Source: Alphaproteobacteria bacterium (GTDB lineage Bacteria > Pseudomonadota > Alphaproteobacteria > Rhodobacterales > Rhodobacteraceae). Taken from it: a DNA stretch of 64,000 nucleotides. This document shows, one piece after another, positions 7,471 to 15,185 of the stretch. The stretch is taken from assembly GCA_030427145.1 (NCBI GenBank), contig JAUHWT010000007.1, forward strand, positions 1 to 64,000, written 5' to 3'. The position numbers and the translations under genes are program-made. Under the pieces are notes generated by a model. The model was not told where the DNA came from and did no database searches. It worked only from the letters and a program-made list of their open reading frames with translations. Within the stretch, counting starts at the first letter, position 1, and each line of letters begins with the position of its first letter.

Positions 7471-9416
7471 AGGATGTTCTGGCCTGCGACATTGAGTGCT
7501 ATCACGGTTACTTTTTCATAGGTTTCCGCCGCGTCAGCGACGGGAAAACCGTAGGTTTTGAAAAGAGTGATCGCAGCGAGCTCGATATTCCGCGTATCAG
7601 GCAGCTGATGATGCGGGCCACGATCGTAACCTTTAACGGTATGGGTTACGACGTTCCGATGATCTTCTACGCTCTGTCCGGCGCGTCAAATGCGCAATTG
7701 AAGAAGGCGAGCGATGGCATCATCAAAGGAGGCGTCAGGTGGTGGAAGGTGGAAGAGTATCTCGGTGTGCGCATACCGTGGGGCGTTGACCACATTGACC
7801 TCATTGAGCCGCAGCCGAACGCTTTCGCGAGCCTGAAAATTCTCAAAGGCAGGTTGCACGACGACCGCATGCAGGACCTGCCATACGAAGCGGACCATCG
7901 GCCGACGCACGCCGAGATGGACAAGCTGAACGACTACTGCCTCAATTCTGACCTTCCCGGTACCGTAAAACTCTACCAAGCGCTGCGGGAGCCACTTGAA
8001 TTGCGCGAAACCCTCGGCCGGGAATATGGTCAGGACTTCAGGTCAAAATCCGACCCCCAGATAGGGGAGTCGATTGTGAAGAAACGCATTGAGCATTTGA
8101 CCGGCAAACGGCCGGTAAAGGTTGAAACTAGGCCTGGTGACAGTTTCTCGTACCGCCCGCCGGATTGGTTGAAGTTCGACCGACCGGATCTCGAACGTCT
8201 TTTGCAGCGCATACGTGATCACGACTTCATTATTGGCGAAAACCGTAAGGTCGGCCTCCCACCGTGGTTGGCGCAGGAAAGAGTGGAAATAGGCACGAGC
8301 GCCTATGCCATGGGGATCGGCGGACTTCATTCCACCGAGGCGAACCGCGCGGTGACCACGACCGAAACGCACGTGCTCGTCGATGCGGACGTGGCGTCAC
8401 AGTACCCGTCAATCATCGAGATGCTGGGACTGGCGCCGCTGTCGCTCGGAAAGGACTTTCTTGAGGTTTACGGAAAGATCAAGGCCGACAGGCTCGCCGC
8501 GAAGCGCGCCAAAATCAAGGCCACGGACAAGGGTCTCAAAATCGCATTGAACGGGGTTTACGGCAAGCTGGGGTCACCCTACAGCGTCCTCTTTGCCCCG
8601 CACCTTATGGTGGCTGTCACGCTGACGGGGCAACTCTCATTGCTGATGCTGATTGAGCGGGCGGAGGCCGCCGGCATTTCCGTGGTGAGCGCAAACACCG
8701 ACGGCGTTGTGTTCAACTGCCCGCGCGAAAAGTTCGCCGGAATAGATGGCGACCGGTTGAATGAGTCCCTGCTGGCGCAGATCACGTCACAGTGGGAGCG
8801 TGAGACCGGGCTGAACCTTGAATTTGCCGAGTATTCCGGCATCTACAGTCAAAGCGTCAACAGCTACATCGCGATAAAGCCCGACGGTGGGCACAAGCGA
8901 AAAGGTCCCCTCGGTAACCCGTGGTCCGCGGATCCGGCAGATTATGATCCCCGGGCGTCGCTGATGAAGAACCCTCAGATGACGATCTGCTCGGACGCCG
9001 CGCTCGCGAAGATAAAGTATGGCACACCGGTTGCCGACACGATCCGCGCCTGCAGGGATATCCGGCAGTTCGTGACCGTGGTAAAGGTCACGGCGGGCGC
9101 AACCTGGCGCGACGAGTACCTGGGCAAGGTTGTTCGGTACTACTGGTCGACGCGAGGCGATCCGATATATGAGGCGAAGGCGCACGCCAAAACAGGAAAT
9201 CACAAAAAGGTCAGCAAGACAGACGGCTGCTCGCCCTGTATGGACCTGCCGGACTCCGTGCCGTCTGATATTGATTACGATCGCTATATCGCGGAGACCG
9301 AGTCTATTCTAACAGAGGTTGGCTTCTACGGCACACCTCTGCCGGCACTCAAGCGCATACGACTGACAAAAGCGAACTGGCAGAACGTCCTTGCCGAGTG
9401 GGCTGCCGTCGCATGA
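7467..9416 (+). CDS. Phage family B DNA polymerase
   Basis: A 649-residue replicative DNA polymerase with proofreading. The N-terminal DEDD exonuclease has D8-E10 (ACDIECY), N57/D62 (TFNGMGYD) and Y157/D162 (YCLNSDLPG). The polymerase part has motif A DADVASQYPS (306-315), motif B K358...LNGVYG and motif C ANTDG (409-413), so the usual DTDS reads NTDG. A GGLHS segment precedes motif A, as in several phage polymerases. It is shorter than cellular family B enzymes. Start and stop overlap the neighbouring genes by four bases each, so it is co-translated with the small ORF upstream and the VRR nuclease downstream. It should copy the element's DNA together with the primase/helicase at 1174-3897. 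Confidence 0.88.
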   Translation: MKDVLACDIECYHGYFFIGFRRVSDGKTVGFEKSDRSELDIPRIRQLMMRATIVTFNGMGYDVPMIFYALSGASNAQLKKASDGIIKGGVRWWKVEEYLGVRIPWGVDHIDLIEPQPNAFASLKILKGRLHDDRMQDLPYEADHRPTHAEMDKLNDYCLNSDLPGTVKLYQALREPLELRETLGREYGQDFRSKSDPQIGESIVKKRIEHLTGKRPVKVETRPGDSFSYRPPDWLKFDRPDLERLLQRIRDHDFIIGENRKVGLPPWLAQERVEIGTSAYAMGIGGLHSTEANRAVTTTETHVLVDADVASQYPSIIEMLGLAPLSLGKDFLEVYGKIKADRLAAKRAKIKATDKGLKIALNGVYGKLGSPYSVLFAPHLMVAVTLTGQLSLLMLIERAEAAGISVVSANTDGVVFNCPREKFAGIDGDRLNESLLAQITSQWERETGLNLEFAEYSGIYSQSVNSYIAIKPDGGHKRKGPLGNPWSADPADYDPRASLMKNPQMTICSDAALAKIKYGTPVADTIRACRDIRQFVTVVKVTAGATWRDEYLGKVVRYYWSTRGDPIYEAKAHAKTGNHKKVSKTDGCSPCMDLPDSVPSDIDYDRYIAETESILTEVGFYGTPLPALKRIRLTKANWQNVLAEWAAVA

Positions 9417-9727
9417 GCTTTGAGGACCGTCGAGAGCTTGAGGAAGACATCGAGTGGACGGTGGCCGCGTGGGCCGAGAACAACGGTTGGCTCCCCCGCA
9501 AGATCGTCTACAAGGGGCGGCGAGGCTGCCCTGACCACATGTTCGTGGGTTTCGGGCATATTGTCTTCATTGAGTTCAAGAGGCCCGATGACGGCCGATT
9601 GAGCGCCGGGCAGGGGCGTGAGCGGAAACGTTTTGCAGAGCGCGGCGTCACCATCCACGTCTGCGACACGATCGACGACGCGCAATCGATACTGCGGGCA
9701 CACATGCCGGAGGCGCCCGGTGCTTGA
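9413..9727 (+). CDS. VRR-NUC domain nuclease
   Basis: A 104-residue stand-alone VRR-NUC domain of the PD-(D/E)XK class. Visible motifs are an N-terminal E-rich helix (RRELEEDIEWTVAAW), GCPDHMF (catalytic Asp), FIEFKRP (E.K) and SAGQGRERKRF. In phages such proteins sit between the polymerase and an SNF2 helicase, as here, and probably act as structure-specific nucleases in replication or recombination. The start ATG overlaps the polymerase stop (ATGA). Its end overlaps the GTG start of the helicase by eight bases. Confidence 0.85.
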   Translation: MSFEDRRELEEDIEWTVAAWAENNGWLPRKIVYKGRRGCPDHMFVGFGHIVFIEFKRPDDGRLSAGQGRERKRFAERGVTIHVCDTIDDAQSILRAHMPEAPGA

Positions 9728-11144
9728 CCGCCACAATCTGCGCGACGATCAGAAGTTTATCGTCGAGACCATGCTGCGCGAGCCCGCCAAGCTGATCGTG
9801 CTCAAGATGGGCGGCGGTAAGACCGCCGCGGCACTCACGGCCGCCCGCCACCTTCTGGACATGTTTGAGGTCAACCGGGTGCTCGTGATCGCCCCGAAGC
9901 GCGTCGCGAAGGACACCTGGCCCACCGAGGTTGCCAACTGGCGCCATACCCGCGCACTCAGCGTCGCTGTGATCGCCGGTGCCGCTGATACGGTCACAAA
10001 GAAGAAGGCGCGGGACGCGGCCGCGGGCGGGAACGCCGAGATCACGATCGTGAACCGGGAGTCGCTGGTGTGGCTCGCCAAGTTCCACGGCACGCCGTCG
10101 AAATGGCCCTATGACATGGTCATTGTTGACGAAAGCAGCATGTTCAAGGCCGGCAAACAGCGGACCAAGCGCACGAAATACAAAAATTCCAAGGGTCAGA
10201 CCGTCGTGCGTAAGGGCGGAAAGGTCACCCGGTTTGGTGTGCTTGCCAAGGTTCGCAAATACATCAAGCGGATATACCTTCTGACCGGTACGGCCGCGCC
10301 GAATGGCGTCATAGATCTCTGGGGGCAGGCCTACCTCCTGGATCAGGGCAAGCGACTGGGCGAGACGCAGGGGAAGTTTCACGATAAATGGTTTGACAAG
10401 AACCAATACTCGCATGCCATCACGCCGAAAGATGGCGCCGAAGACGAGATTATGGCCCGCATATCGGACATAATGGTGACGCTGGATTCCCCCAAGGTCG
10501 TCCCCGATCCCGTGTATATCCCGATTCGCGTGCCTTTGAGTCGGCCCGTATTACGACAGTTCGCCGAGTTCAAGCGCACACTTGTGAGTGAAATTCACGA
10601 TGTTGAGGCTGTGACACAGGGTGTTTTGACAAACAAACTGTTGCAGTTTGCAAACGGGTCGATGTATCGTGAAGATGGTAGCGTCGCCGAAGTCCATAGC
10701 GAAAAGCTCGACGCGCTGGACGAACTGATCGAACGCGCAGCCGGCGAGTCCGTGCTCGTGTTTTATGGTTTTAAGTTCGATCTCGAAGCAATTCGTAAGC
10801 GTCACCCCGACGCTGTTGTCCTGAACGAAAGTGAAACAGCGGTTCAGGATTGGAATGCCGGTAAGATACGGATTCTTCTTGCACATCCTGCCTCTTGTGC
10901 CCACGGACTCAATCTGCAATACGGTGGGCACATTGCAATATGGTACGGACTGACATGGAGCCTGGAGCTGTTCCAACAAGCGAATGCGAGGCTGCCGCGA
11001 CCCGGGCAGAAGCACCTCGTGGCGATCTATTTCATCATCGCGGACGGGACTACCGACGAGCGAGTCCTCGACGTTTTGCAGGAAAAAGGTGTAACCCAGG
11101 ATCGAATAACGAATCGCGTGATGCGGGCTCTTACCAGCGATTAA
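9720..11144 (+). CDS. SNF2-type DEAD/DEAH helicase
   Basis: A 474-residue superfamily 2 helicase/translocase. Motifs run from the start: an RDDQKFIV Q-like element, Walker A KMGGGKT, a VIVDESS motif II (DEAH-like), LTGTAAPNG motif III, and C-terminal LAHPASCAHGLNLQ and QANARLPRPGQ (motifs V and VI). The family remodels DNA-bound proteins or branched DNA. A longer open frame begins at 9618, but it would overlap the nuclease gene by 110 bases; GTG at 9720 with GGAGG about seven bases upstream is the better start. It is the last gene of the coupled replication operon. Confidence 0.85.
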   Translation: MLDRHNLRDDQKFIVETMLREPAKLIVLKMGGGKTAAALTAARHLLDMFEVNRVLVIAPKRVAKDTWPTEVANWRHTRALSVAVIAGAADTVTKKKARDAAAGGNAEITIVNRESLVWLAKFHGTPSKWPYDMVIVDESSMFKAGKQRTKRTKYKNSKGQTVVRKGGKVTRFGVLAKVRKYIKRIYLLTGTAAPNGVIDLWGQAYLLDQGKRLGETQGKFHDKWFDKNQYSHAITPKDGAEDEIMARISDIMVTLDSPKVVPDPVYIPIRVPLSRPVLRQFAEFKRTLVSEIHDVEAVTQGVLTNKLLQFANGSMYREDGSVAEVHSEKLDALDELIERAAGESVLVFYGFKFDLEAIRKRHPDAVVLNESETAVQDWNAGKIRILLAHPASCAHGLNLQYGGHIAIWYGLTWSLELFQQANARLPRPGQKHLVAIYFIIADGTTDERVLDVLQEKGVTQDRITNRVMRALTSD

Positions 11145-11225
11145 ACTCAAATACAACTTAAACGTGGATTGACTGTGAAAGGTTTCAAGTTCATTGTGAA
11201 AGTGTATTTTAGAGGGTCTTAGGTT
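11145..11225 (+). promoter_or_regulatory. Promoter/operator region of the repressor-like gene
   Basis: A TTGACT -35-like hexamer lies at 11169-11174, with a weak -10 candidate about 17 bases on. It overlaps the dyad TGAAAGGTTTCA (11176-11187). TGTGAAAG occurs twice, at about 11174 and 11195. The words ACTTAAA and GTGGAT before the -35 recur in the promoter at 11937-11967. The arrangement suggests autoregulation by the downstream gene. Confidence 0.5.
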
Positions 11226-11924
11226 ATGACGAACGCAAAAACTACGCCTACCAGCAGTGCCTCCAAATCTCGGTACCCGGATCTGGCGAAGCGAATCGCT
11301 CAGGCCTGCGACGGGAACCCGAACGTACCGCCCCCGAATTTCGGCCGCCTGGGGTGGATCCAGAACCAATTTGAGAATCGCGGCGTCTCGATAAGCATTG
11401 AGACCGTGCGACGCTGGCTGGGCGGCGAGGCTCGCCCCCGCGCCAAAATGATGCAGATGCTGGCGCAGACGCTCTCTGTGGACCACGCATGGCTTGCTCT
11501 CGGTTCGTCTCCCGAGATGACCGAGAAGCAGCAGGCCGCACGCAATGCCACTGCCAGCGGCGCTGTGAATCTCATCGCCGGCCTCATTCAGATGGGCGGC
11601 GGGACACCGGCTTTCCCTGAAGAGCCGGGCGATACCGACCTGACGGCAATCATCAAGGGCGCGCAGTATTCCATTCACGTCGCGACGGCCGATCATACCG
11701 ACAAAGGGTGGAAGTTTGCCGTGCCGATTGGTGCGCTGAACGACCTGGTTTTGGGTGTCATTCGCACCGGTGAGATGAGTTTCAGAATTGTGGAGCTGGA
11801 TGCGGACGGGCTTGAGAGCGAGGGGCGGCGAAACGGAGGTCACCTTGTTGTCACCATGAGCGATGATTTGCTGACCGGTGAGCACCAGTGGGGCGAGATT
11901 AAAACGTTCTCCCAGCGGCTCTGA
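11226..11924 (+). CDS. Phage repressor-like transcription regulator
   Basis: A 232-residue protein. The N-terminal 95 residues look like an XRE/CI-type helix-turn-helix domain: LAKRIAQACDG, a turn region, then SIETVRRWLGGEARPRAKMMQMLAQTLSVDHAWLALG, which is the usual end of such domains. The C-terminal half lacks the Ser-Lys protease signature of LexA/CI and instead has a mixed beta region (IHVATADHTDKGWKFAVPIG). It is flanked by two promoters carrying related GTGAAAGT-type sequences, so it probably controls itself, the methyltransferase gene and the divergent promoter at 4.3 kb. The effector of the C-terminal part is unknown. Confidence 0.75.
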   Translation: MTNAKTTPTSSASKSRYPDLAKRIAQACDGNPNVPPPNFGRLGWIQNQFENRGVSISIETVRRWLGGEARPRAKMMQMLAQTLSVDHAWLALGSSPEMTEKQQAARNATASGAVNLIAGLIQMGGGTPAFPEEPGDTDLTAIIKGAQYSIHVATADHTDKGWKFAVPIGALNDLVLGVIRTGEMSFRIVELDADGLESEGRRNGGHLVVTMSDDLLTGEHQWGEIKTFSQRL

Positions 11925-11936
11925 TCCGGGCAATAA

Positions 11937-11967
11937 AGTTGACTTTCACTTAAAATGTGGATACTTT
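11937..11967 (+). promoter_or_regulatory. Sigma70-like promoter overlapping the 21-bp operator-like element
   Basis: TTGACT at 11939-11944 and TACTTT at 11962-11967 are separated by exactly 17 bases. The -35 lies inside the 21-bp element 11937-11957 that is shared (18 of 21, inverted) with 4318-4338. It reads into the methyltransferase-like gene at 11991. A regulator bound here would block the -35, as expected for repression. Confidence 0.6.
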
Positions 11968-11990
11968 CGATCTTCATAACGGAGATCGAA

Positions 11991-12791
11991 ATGCCCCTAC
12001 CGCTCGTGGTGTCATTTTTTGACTACACAGGCCACGCTGTTCGCGACTGGGCGGCAGCCGGGTGCGAATGCTGGTGTTTTGATATTCAGCATTCCCACTC
12101 CGGGCACGTCGAAAACGTTGGCGGCGGCAGAATACGTTACCTTTATGCTGACCTCTCCGCAGGGTCCACAGACTGGTCACGAATTCGGGAGACAATAGCC
12201 CGTGCAGGGCGCCGCCCTTTGGTGATTTTTGCTTTCCCACCTTGCACGGAGCTTGCCACATCCGGCGCCCTGCACTGGGAGCGTAAGCGGGCCGAGGATC
12301 CGCAATTTCAGACCAAGGCCGCCGCGATGGCGACAGCTGCCGCAGACCTGGGCGAAAGCGCCGGGGCTACCTGGTTGGTGGAAAACCCAAGATCGGCCCT
12401 GTCAACGCTGTGGCGGTCCCCGGACCACAAGTTTTCGCCGCACGAATACGGGGGCTACCTTCCCGAGGATGACCAACACCCACGGTGGCCAGACTACATC
12501 GCCCCCAGAGACGCTTATCCGAAAGAGACATGGCTGTGGGTAGGCGGAGGTTTTCGCATGCCGCCTCGGCGACCAGTCACCCCAGAAGTGTTTGAGGTTG
12601 TCCGTAAGACTGGTGCCAAGGCAGGTCGCGTTACAACCGGCGCCCGCCAATGGTTGAAGCTCGGAGGCAAGAGTCTGCGGACAAAAAACATTCGTAACGA
12701 GAGCCCCCGCGGCTTCTTCCGCGCGGTCTTTGAAGCAAATTTCCCGGGCGAACATTCTTTTGTAGAAAAACACTGGCTCTGCGCCCCATAG
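11991..12791 (+). CDS. Phage cytosine-methyltransferase-like protein
   Basis: A 266-residue protein resembling a conserved phage family annotated as DNA cytosine methyltransferase. It opens with a Rossmann-like strand and loop (VVSFFDYTGHAVRDWAAAGCECWCFDIQHS), then has IFAFPPCTELATSG, where PPC is the m5C catalytic motif, and WLVENPRSALSTLWR in place of the usual ENV motif. The later KFSPHEYGGYLPEDD and DAYPKETWLW are typical of this family. No restriction gene is nearby, so it would be an orphan enzyme, perhaps protecting the element's DNA. GGAG six bases before the ATG supports the start; a longer form from 11955 would begin within the promoter. Confidence 0.7.
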   Translation: MPLPLVVSFFDYTGHAVRDWAAAGCECWCFDIQHSHSGHVENVGGGRIRYLYADLSAGSTDWSRIRETIARAGRRPLVIFAFPPCTELATSGALHWERKRAEDPQFQTKAAAMATAAADLGESAGATWLVENPRSALSTLWRSPDHKFSPHEYGGYLPEDDQHPRWPDYIAPRDAYPKETWLWVGGGFRMPPRRPVTPEVFEVVRKTGAKAGRVTTGARQWLKLGGKSLRTKNIRNESPRGFFRAVFEANFPGEHSFVEKHWLCAP

Positions 12792-12807
12792 CCCACAGGA
12801 GGGGTAC

Positions 12808-13023
12808 ATGAACACACGGCCCATAGAGAATGCCATGGTCGAGAACGAACTTCGGGCATTTCATATTCACCGCACATCAGACGGCGGATGGGAGGTTTGC
12901 ACCCGCAGAGCGGACTCGGCCGGGTGGGTCGTTCATTGCGGCCCGGACCTCGAAACGCAGGTTCAGAAGGCATTGGGCCTCCCGTGCCCGTCGGTAGAAT
13001 CAGACATTGAAGATCTGCTATGA
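12808..13023 (+). CDS. 71-aa protein with EDLL tail
   Basis: Last gene of the element before apparent chromosomal DNA; 71 residues, family unknown. A compact mostly-beta segment (FHIHRTSDGGWEVCTRRADSAGWVVHCG) is followed by a short helix and the end SDIEDLL. The last residues match those of four replication proteins in the element. A strong ribosome binding site (AGGAGGGG) precedes the ATG, so it is probably expressed with the methyltransferase gene 16 bases upstream. It might regulate or compete for whatever binds the shared tail; this is inference. Confidence 0.7.
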   Translation: MNTRPIENAMVENELRAFHIHRTSDGGWEVCTRRADSAGWVVHCGPDLETQVQKALGLPCPSVESDIEDLL

Positions 13024-13329
13024 CCTCGGTGTTGGTATTGGCGTTGGTATCAGCCTGATAAATGTAAATGATTTCAACGAATATGGTAGCCTCCTCCGCT
13101 ACCAAAAATTCCCTTACATTCTCGAGTTTATCGGTTTGGGCTGGAGGTCTTTCCGCCCAATGACCGGGTCCCGGTTCAGGTCAAACCTGCCAATTCCTGT
13201 GAAGACAGCCATGTCCGTGAAATTCCTCTCAAAAAAAGGCGCTGGAAGCCTGCAGTGCCGGGTATTAAACCTGAAAGCAGATTCACTGGCGCTCCCGTAC
13301 GCGGCGAGCCAAAAAAATCAGGAACTCCG
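13024..13329. other. Intergenic boundary between the element and the chromosome
   Basis: About 300 bases without a convincing gene. It contains the hairpin/tRNA-end-like sequence at 13085-13104. An open frame from 13007 to 13333 lacks protein character. The right part presumably carries the promoter of the ThuA-like gene, but no clear hexamers were picked out. Confidence 0.5.
13085..13104 (+). other. Possible attachment-site sequence resembling a tRNA 3' end
   Basis: CCTCCTCCGCTACCA at 13090-13104 has the layout of a tRNA 3' end: a seven-base acceptor strand, a discriminator base and CCA. GGTAGC and GCTACC also form a perfect 6-bp dyad here. No tRNA body is attached. Integrated elements often leave such a duplicated tRNA end at one border, and this lies just past the last element gene. 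It is a hypothesis only. Confidence 0.3.
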
Positions 13330-14118
13330 ATGAAACAGATCAACGCCGTCGTCTGGGGCGAAAACGTGCATGAGCGGACCAACAAGATCGTCGCTGAAAT
13401 CTATCCTGATGGCATGCACGGGTGTATCGCTGCAGCCCTGAATGAGGCTGATGGGATCAATGCAACCACGGCAACACTCCAGGAGCCGGAGCATGGTCTG
13501 ACCGTTGAGCGGCTGGCCGAAACCGACGTGCTGCTCTGGTGGGGACATGCGGCGCACGGCGACGTAGAAGATGAAATTGTTGAGCGGGTGGCCGATGCGG
13601 TCAACGCCGGCATGGGGCTGATCGTGCTTCACTCGGGTCACTTCTCCAAGATCTTCCGCCGTCTGATGGGGACACCGTGCAACCTCTCCTGGCGTGAGGC
13701 CGGTGAGCGGGAACGCATCTGGGTCACGTCGCGTCAGCACCCCATTGTTCGCGGACTGCCGGACCATTTTGAGCTGGAAAGCGAGGAAATGTATGGCGAA
13801 CCGTTCGGTATTCCGGAGCCCATGGAAACCGTCATGATCGGCTGGTTTCAGGGCGGCGAGGTATTTCGGTCCGGTGTGACCTATCGGCGCGGAGCAGGGA
13901 AGGTCTTCTATTTCCAGCCGGGCCACGAAACCTATCCGACCTATCACGACGCGAACATCCGCACGGTGCTCCGCAACGCGGTCGCGTGGGCCTACAACCC
14001 GGAGGCACGCATTCAGGACGTCAATGCCGCGCCGAACCGTTCGGTTGAGGACGCACTGGAGGCCATCGAACAGAAAGGGCCGCGGCTGCACGAGGACGGC
14101 GAGGAGGGTTTTCGGTGA
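13330..14118 (+). CDS. ThuA-like protein
   Basis: A 262-residue protein of the ThuA (trehalose utilisation) family, which has a class I glutamine-amidotransferase-like fold without a known reaction. Visible features are [10 protein letters not shown] at the start, [26 protein letters not shown] and the closing [20 protein letters not shown]. It overlaps the following oxidoreductase gene by GTGA, so the two are co-translated; ThuA-like and Gfo/Idh proteins commonly act together in sugar or polyol metabolism. The start at 13330 is preferred over an upstream in-frame ATG at 13255, which has no ribosome binding site. Confidence 0.85.
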   Translation: MKQINAVVWGENVHERTNKIVAEIYPDGMHGCIAAALNEADGINATTATLQEPEHGLTVERLAETDVLLWWGHAAHGDVEDEIVERVADAVNAGMGLIVLHSGHFSKIFRRLMGTPCNLSWREAGERERIWVTSRQHPIVRGLPDHFELESEEMYGEPFGIPEPMETVMIGWFQGGEVFRSGVTYRRGAGKVFYFQPGHETYPTYHDANIRTVLRNAVAWAYNPEARIQDVNAAPNRSVEDALEAIEQKGPRLHEDGEEGFR

Positions 14119-15185
14119 GCGCCCAACGCATCCGTCTGCTGGTTGTGGGCACGGGCGGCATGGCCCGGGCCCATGTCGAGGCGTTCAGCGCGATCGATGG
14201 CGTGGAGATCGTGGCCGGTATCGATCGTGACGCCAATCGGCTGGCTACTTTTTGCGATGAGCATGGCATCGAAAAGCGGTTTCAGTCCGTCGATGAGGCG
14301 CTGGAGTGGGGCGAATTTGATGCCGTGACCAACGTGACGCCCGATGCCGTTCACTGTGTGACGACCCTGCCGTTTCTCGAGGCCAAAAAGCACGTTCTCT
14401 GTGAAAAACCCCTGGCAGTTACCCACGCCGACGCATCCCGGATGGCGGAGGCCGCGACCAATGCTGGCGTCGTCAACATGGTGAATCTGACCTACCGCAA
14501 TGGTCCGGCAATGCAAACAGCGGCCAAAATGGTCGCATCCGGCGAAATCGGTGAGGTGCGTCACTTTGATGCGTCATATCTGCAAAGCTGGCTGACGCAG
14601 GATGCCTGGGGCAAATGGGACGAGGAGGAGCAGTGGCTCTGGCGTCTTTCTTCAGCCCATGGGTCGAAAGGTGTACTGGGCGACGTCGGAGTTCATATCC
14701 TCGACTACGCCACTCACGTGGCGGGCAGCGCAGTTGCCTCCGTCTCGTGTCGTCTTAAGACCTTCGACAAGGCGCCTGGCAACCGGATTGACGACTATGT
14801 TCTGGACGCCAATGACAGCTGCATGATGCATCTTGAACTGGCAAATGGTGCGACCGGTGTACTGCATGCGTCCCGCTTTGCCTCCGGGCATATTAACGAC
14901 CTGTCCCTCAGCATTTATGGTGACAAGGGTGGGCTTGAGGTCCGGGCCACACATGGGGTCAATACGCTGCGTGCCTCTACCGGAGAGGATCTTCTCGAAG
15001 GAGTCTGGAGAGACGTCGAGATACCCGAGTCCGAGCCCTGGGTTTTCGAGCGCTTCATTTCCGCCATTCGGGGCGAGGGCCAGATGGACCCGGATTTCGC
15101 CCGGGGCGCTGACCTTCAGAAGGTTCTCGACCTCGCCGTTGAATCGGATGAGGCAAAGGGCATAATCACCGCCGTCCAGGCTTAG
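14115..15185 (+). CDS. Gfo/Idh/MocA family oxidoreductase
   Basis: A 356-residue NAD(P)-dependent dehydrogenase. The N-terminal Rossmann fold starts [17 protein letters not shown] (a GxGxxA-type motif), and CEKPLAVT near residue 97 is the family's catalytic-Lys motif. [15 protein letters not shown] gives the usual His in the C-terminal domain. The likely substrate is a sugar or inositol derivative, not definable from sequence. It begins with GTG overlapping the stop of the ThuA-like gene by four bases. Its stop overlaps the stop of the convergent Nnr gene. Confidence 0.88.
   Translation: MSAQRIRLLVVGTGGMARAHVEAFSAIDGVEIVAGIDRDANRLATFCDEHGIEKRFQSVDEALEWGEFDAVTNVTPDAVHCVTTLPFLEAKKHVLCEKPLAVTHADASRMAEAATNAGVVNMVNLTYRNGPAMQTAAKMVASGEIGEVRHFDASYLQSWLTQDAWGKWDEEEQWLWRLSSAHGSKGVLGDVGVHILDYATHVAGSAVASVSCRLKTFDKAPGNRIDDYVLDANDSCMMHLELANGATGVLHASRFASGHINDLSLSIYGDKGGLEVRATHGVNTLRASTGEDLLEGVWRDVEIPESEPWVFERFISAIRGEGQMDPDFARGADLQKVLDLAVESDEAKGIITAVQA

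Noticed and set aside
10551-11933. 460-codon frame on the minus strand across the helicase and repressor genes
   Set aside because: It runs antisense to two genes with clear motifs; long shadow frames are common in high-GC DNA.
13085-13103. Hairpin GGTAGC/GCTACC as a terminator
   Set aside because: It is followed by A residues on the plus strand, and in the other direction the T-run comes before the stem, so it does not fit an intrinsic terminator.
13007-13333. 108-codon frame crossing the element border
   Set aside because: It overlaps the end of the 71-aa gene, has no ribosome binding site and resembles no protein.
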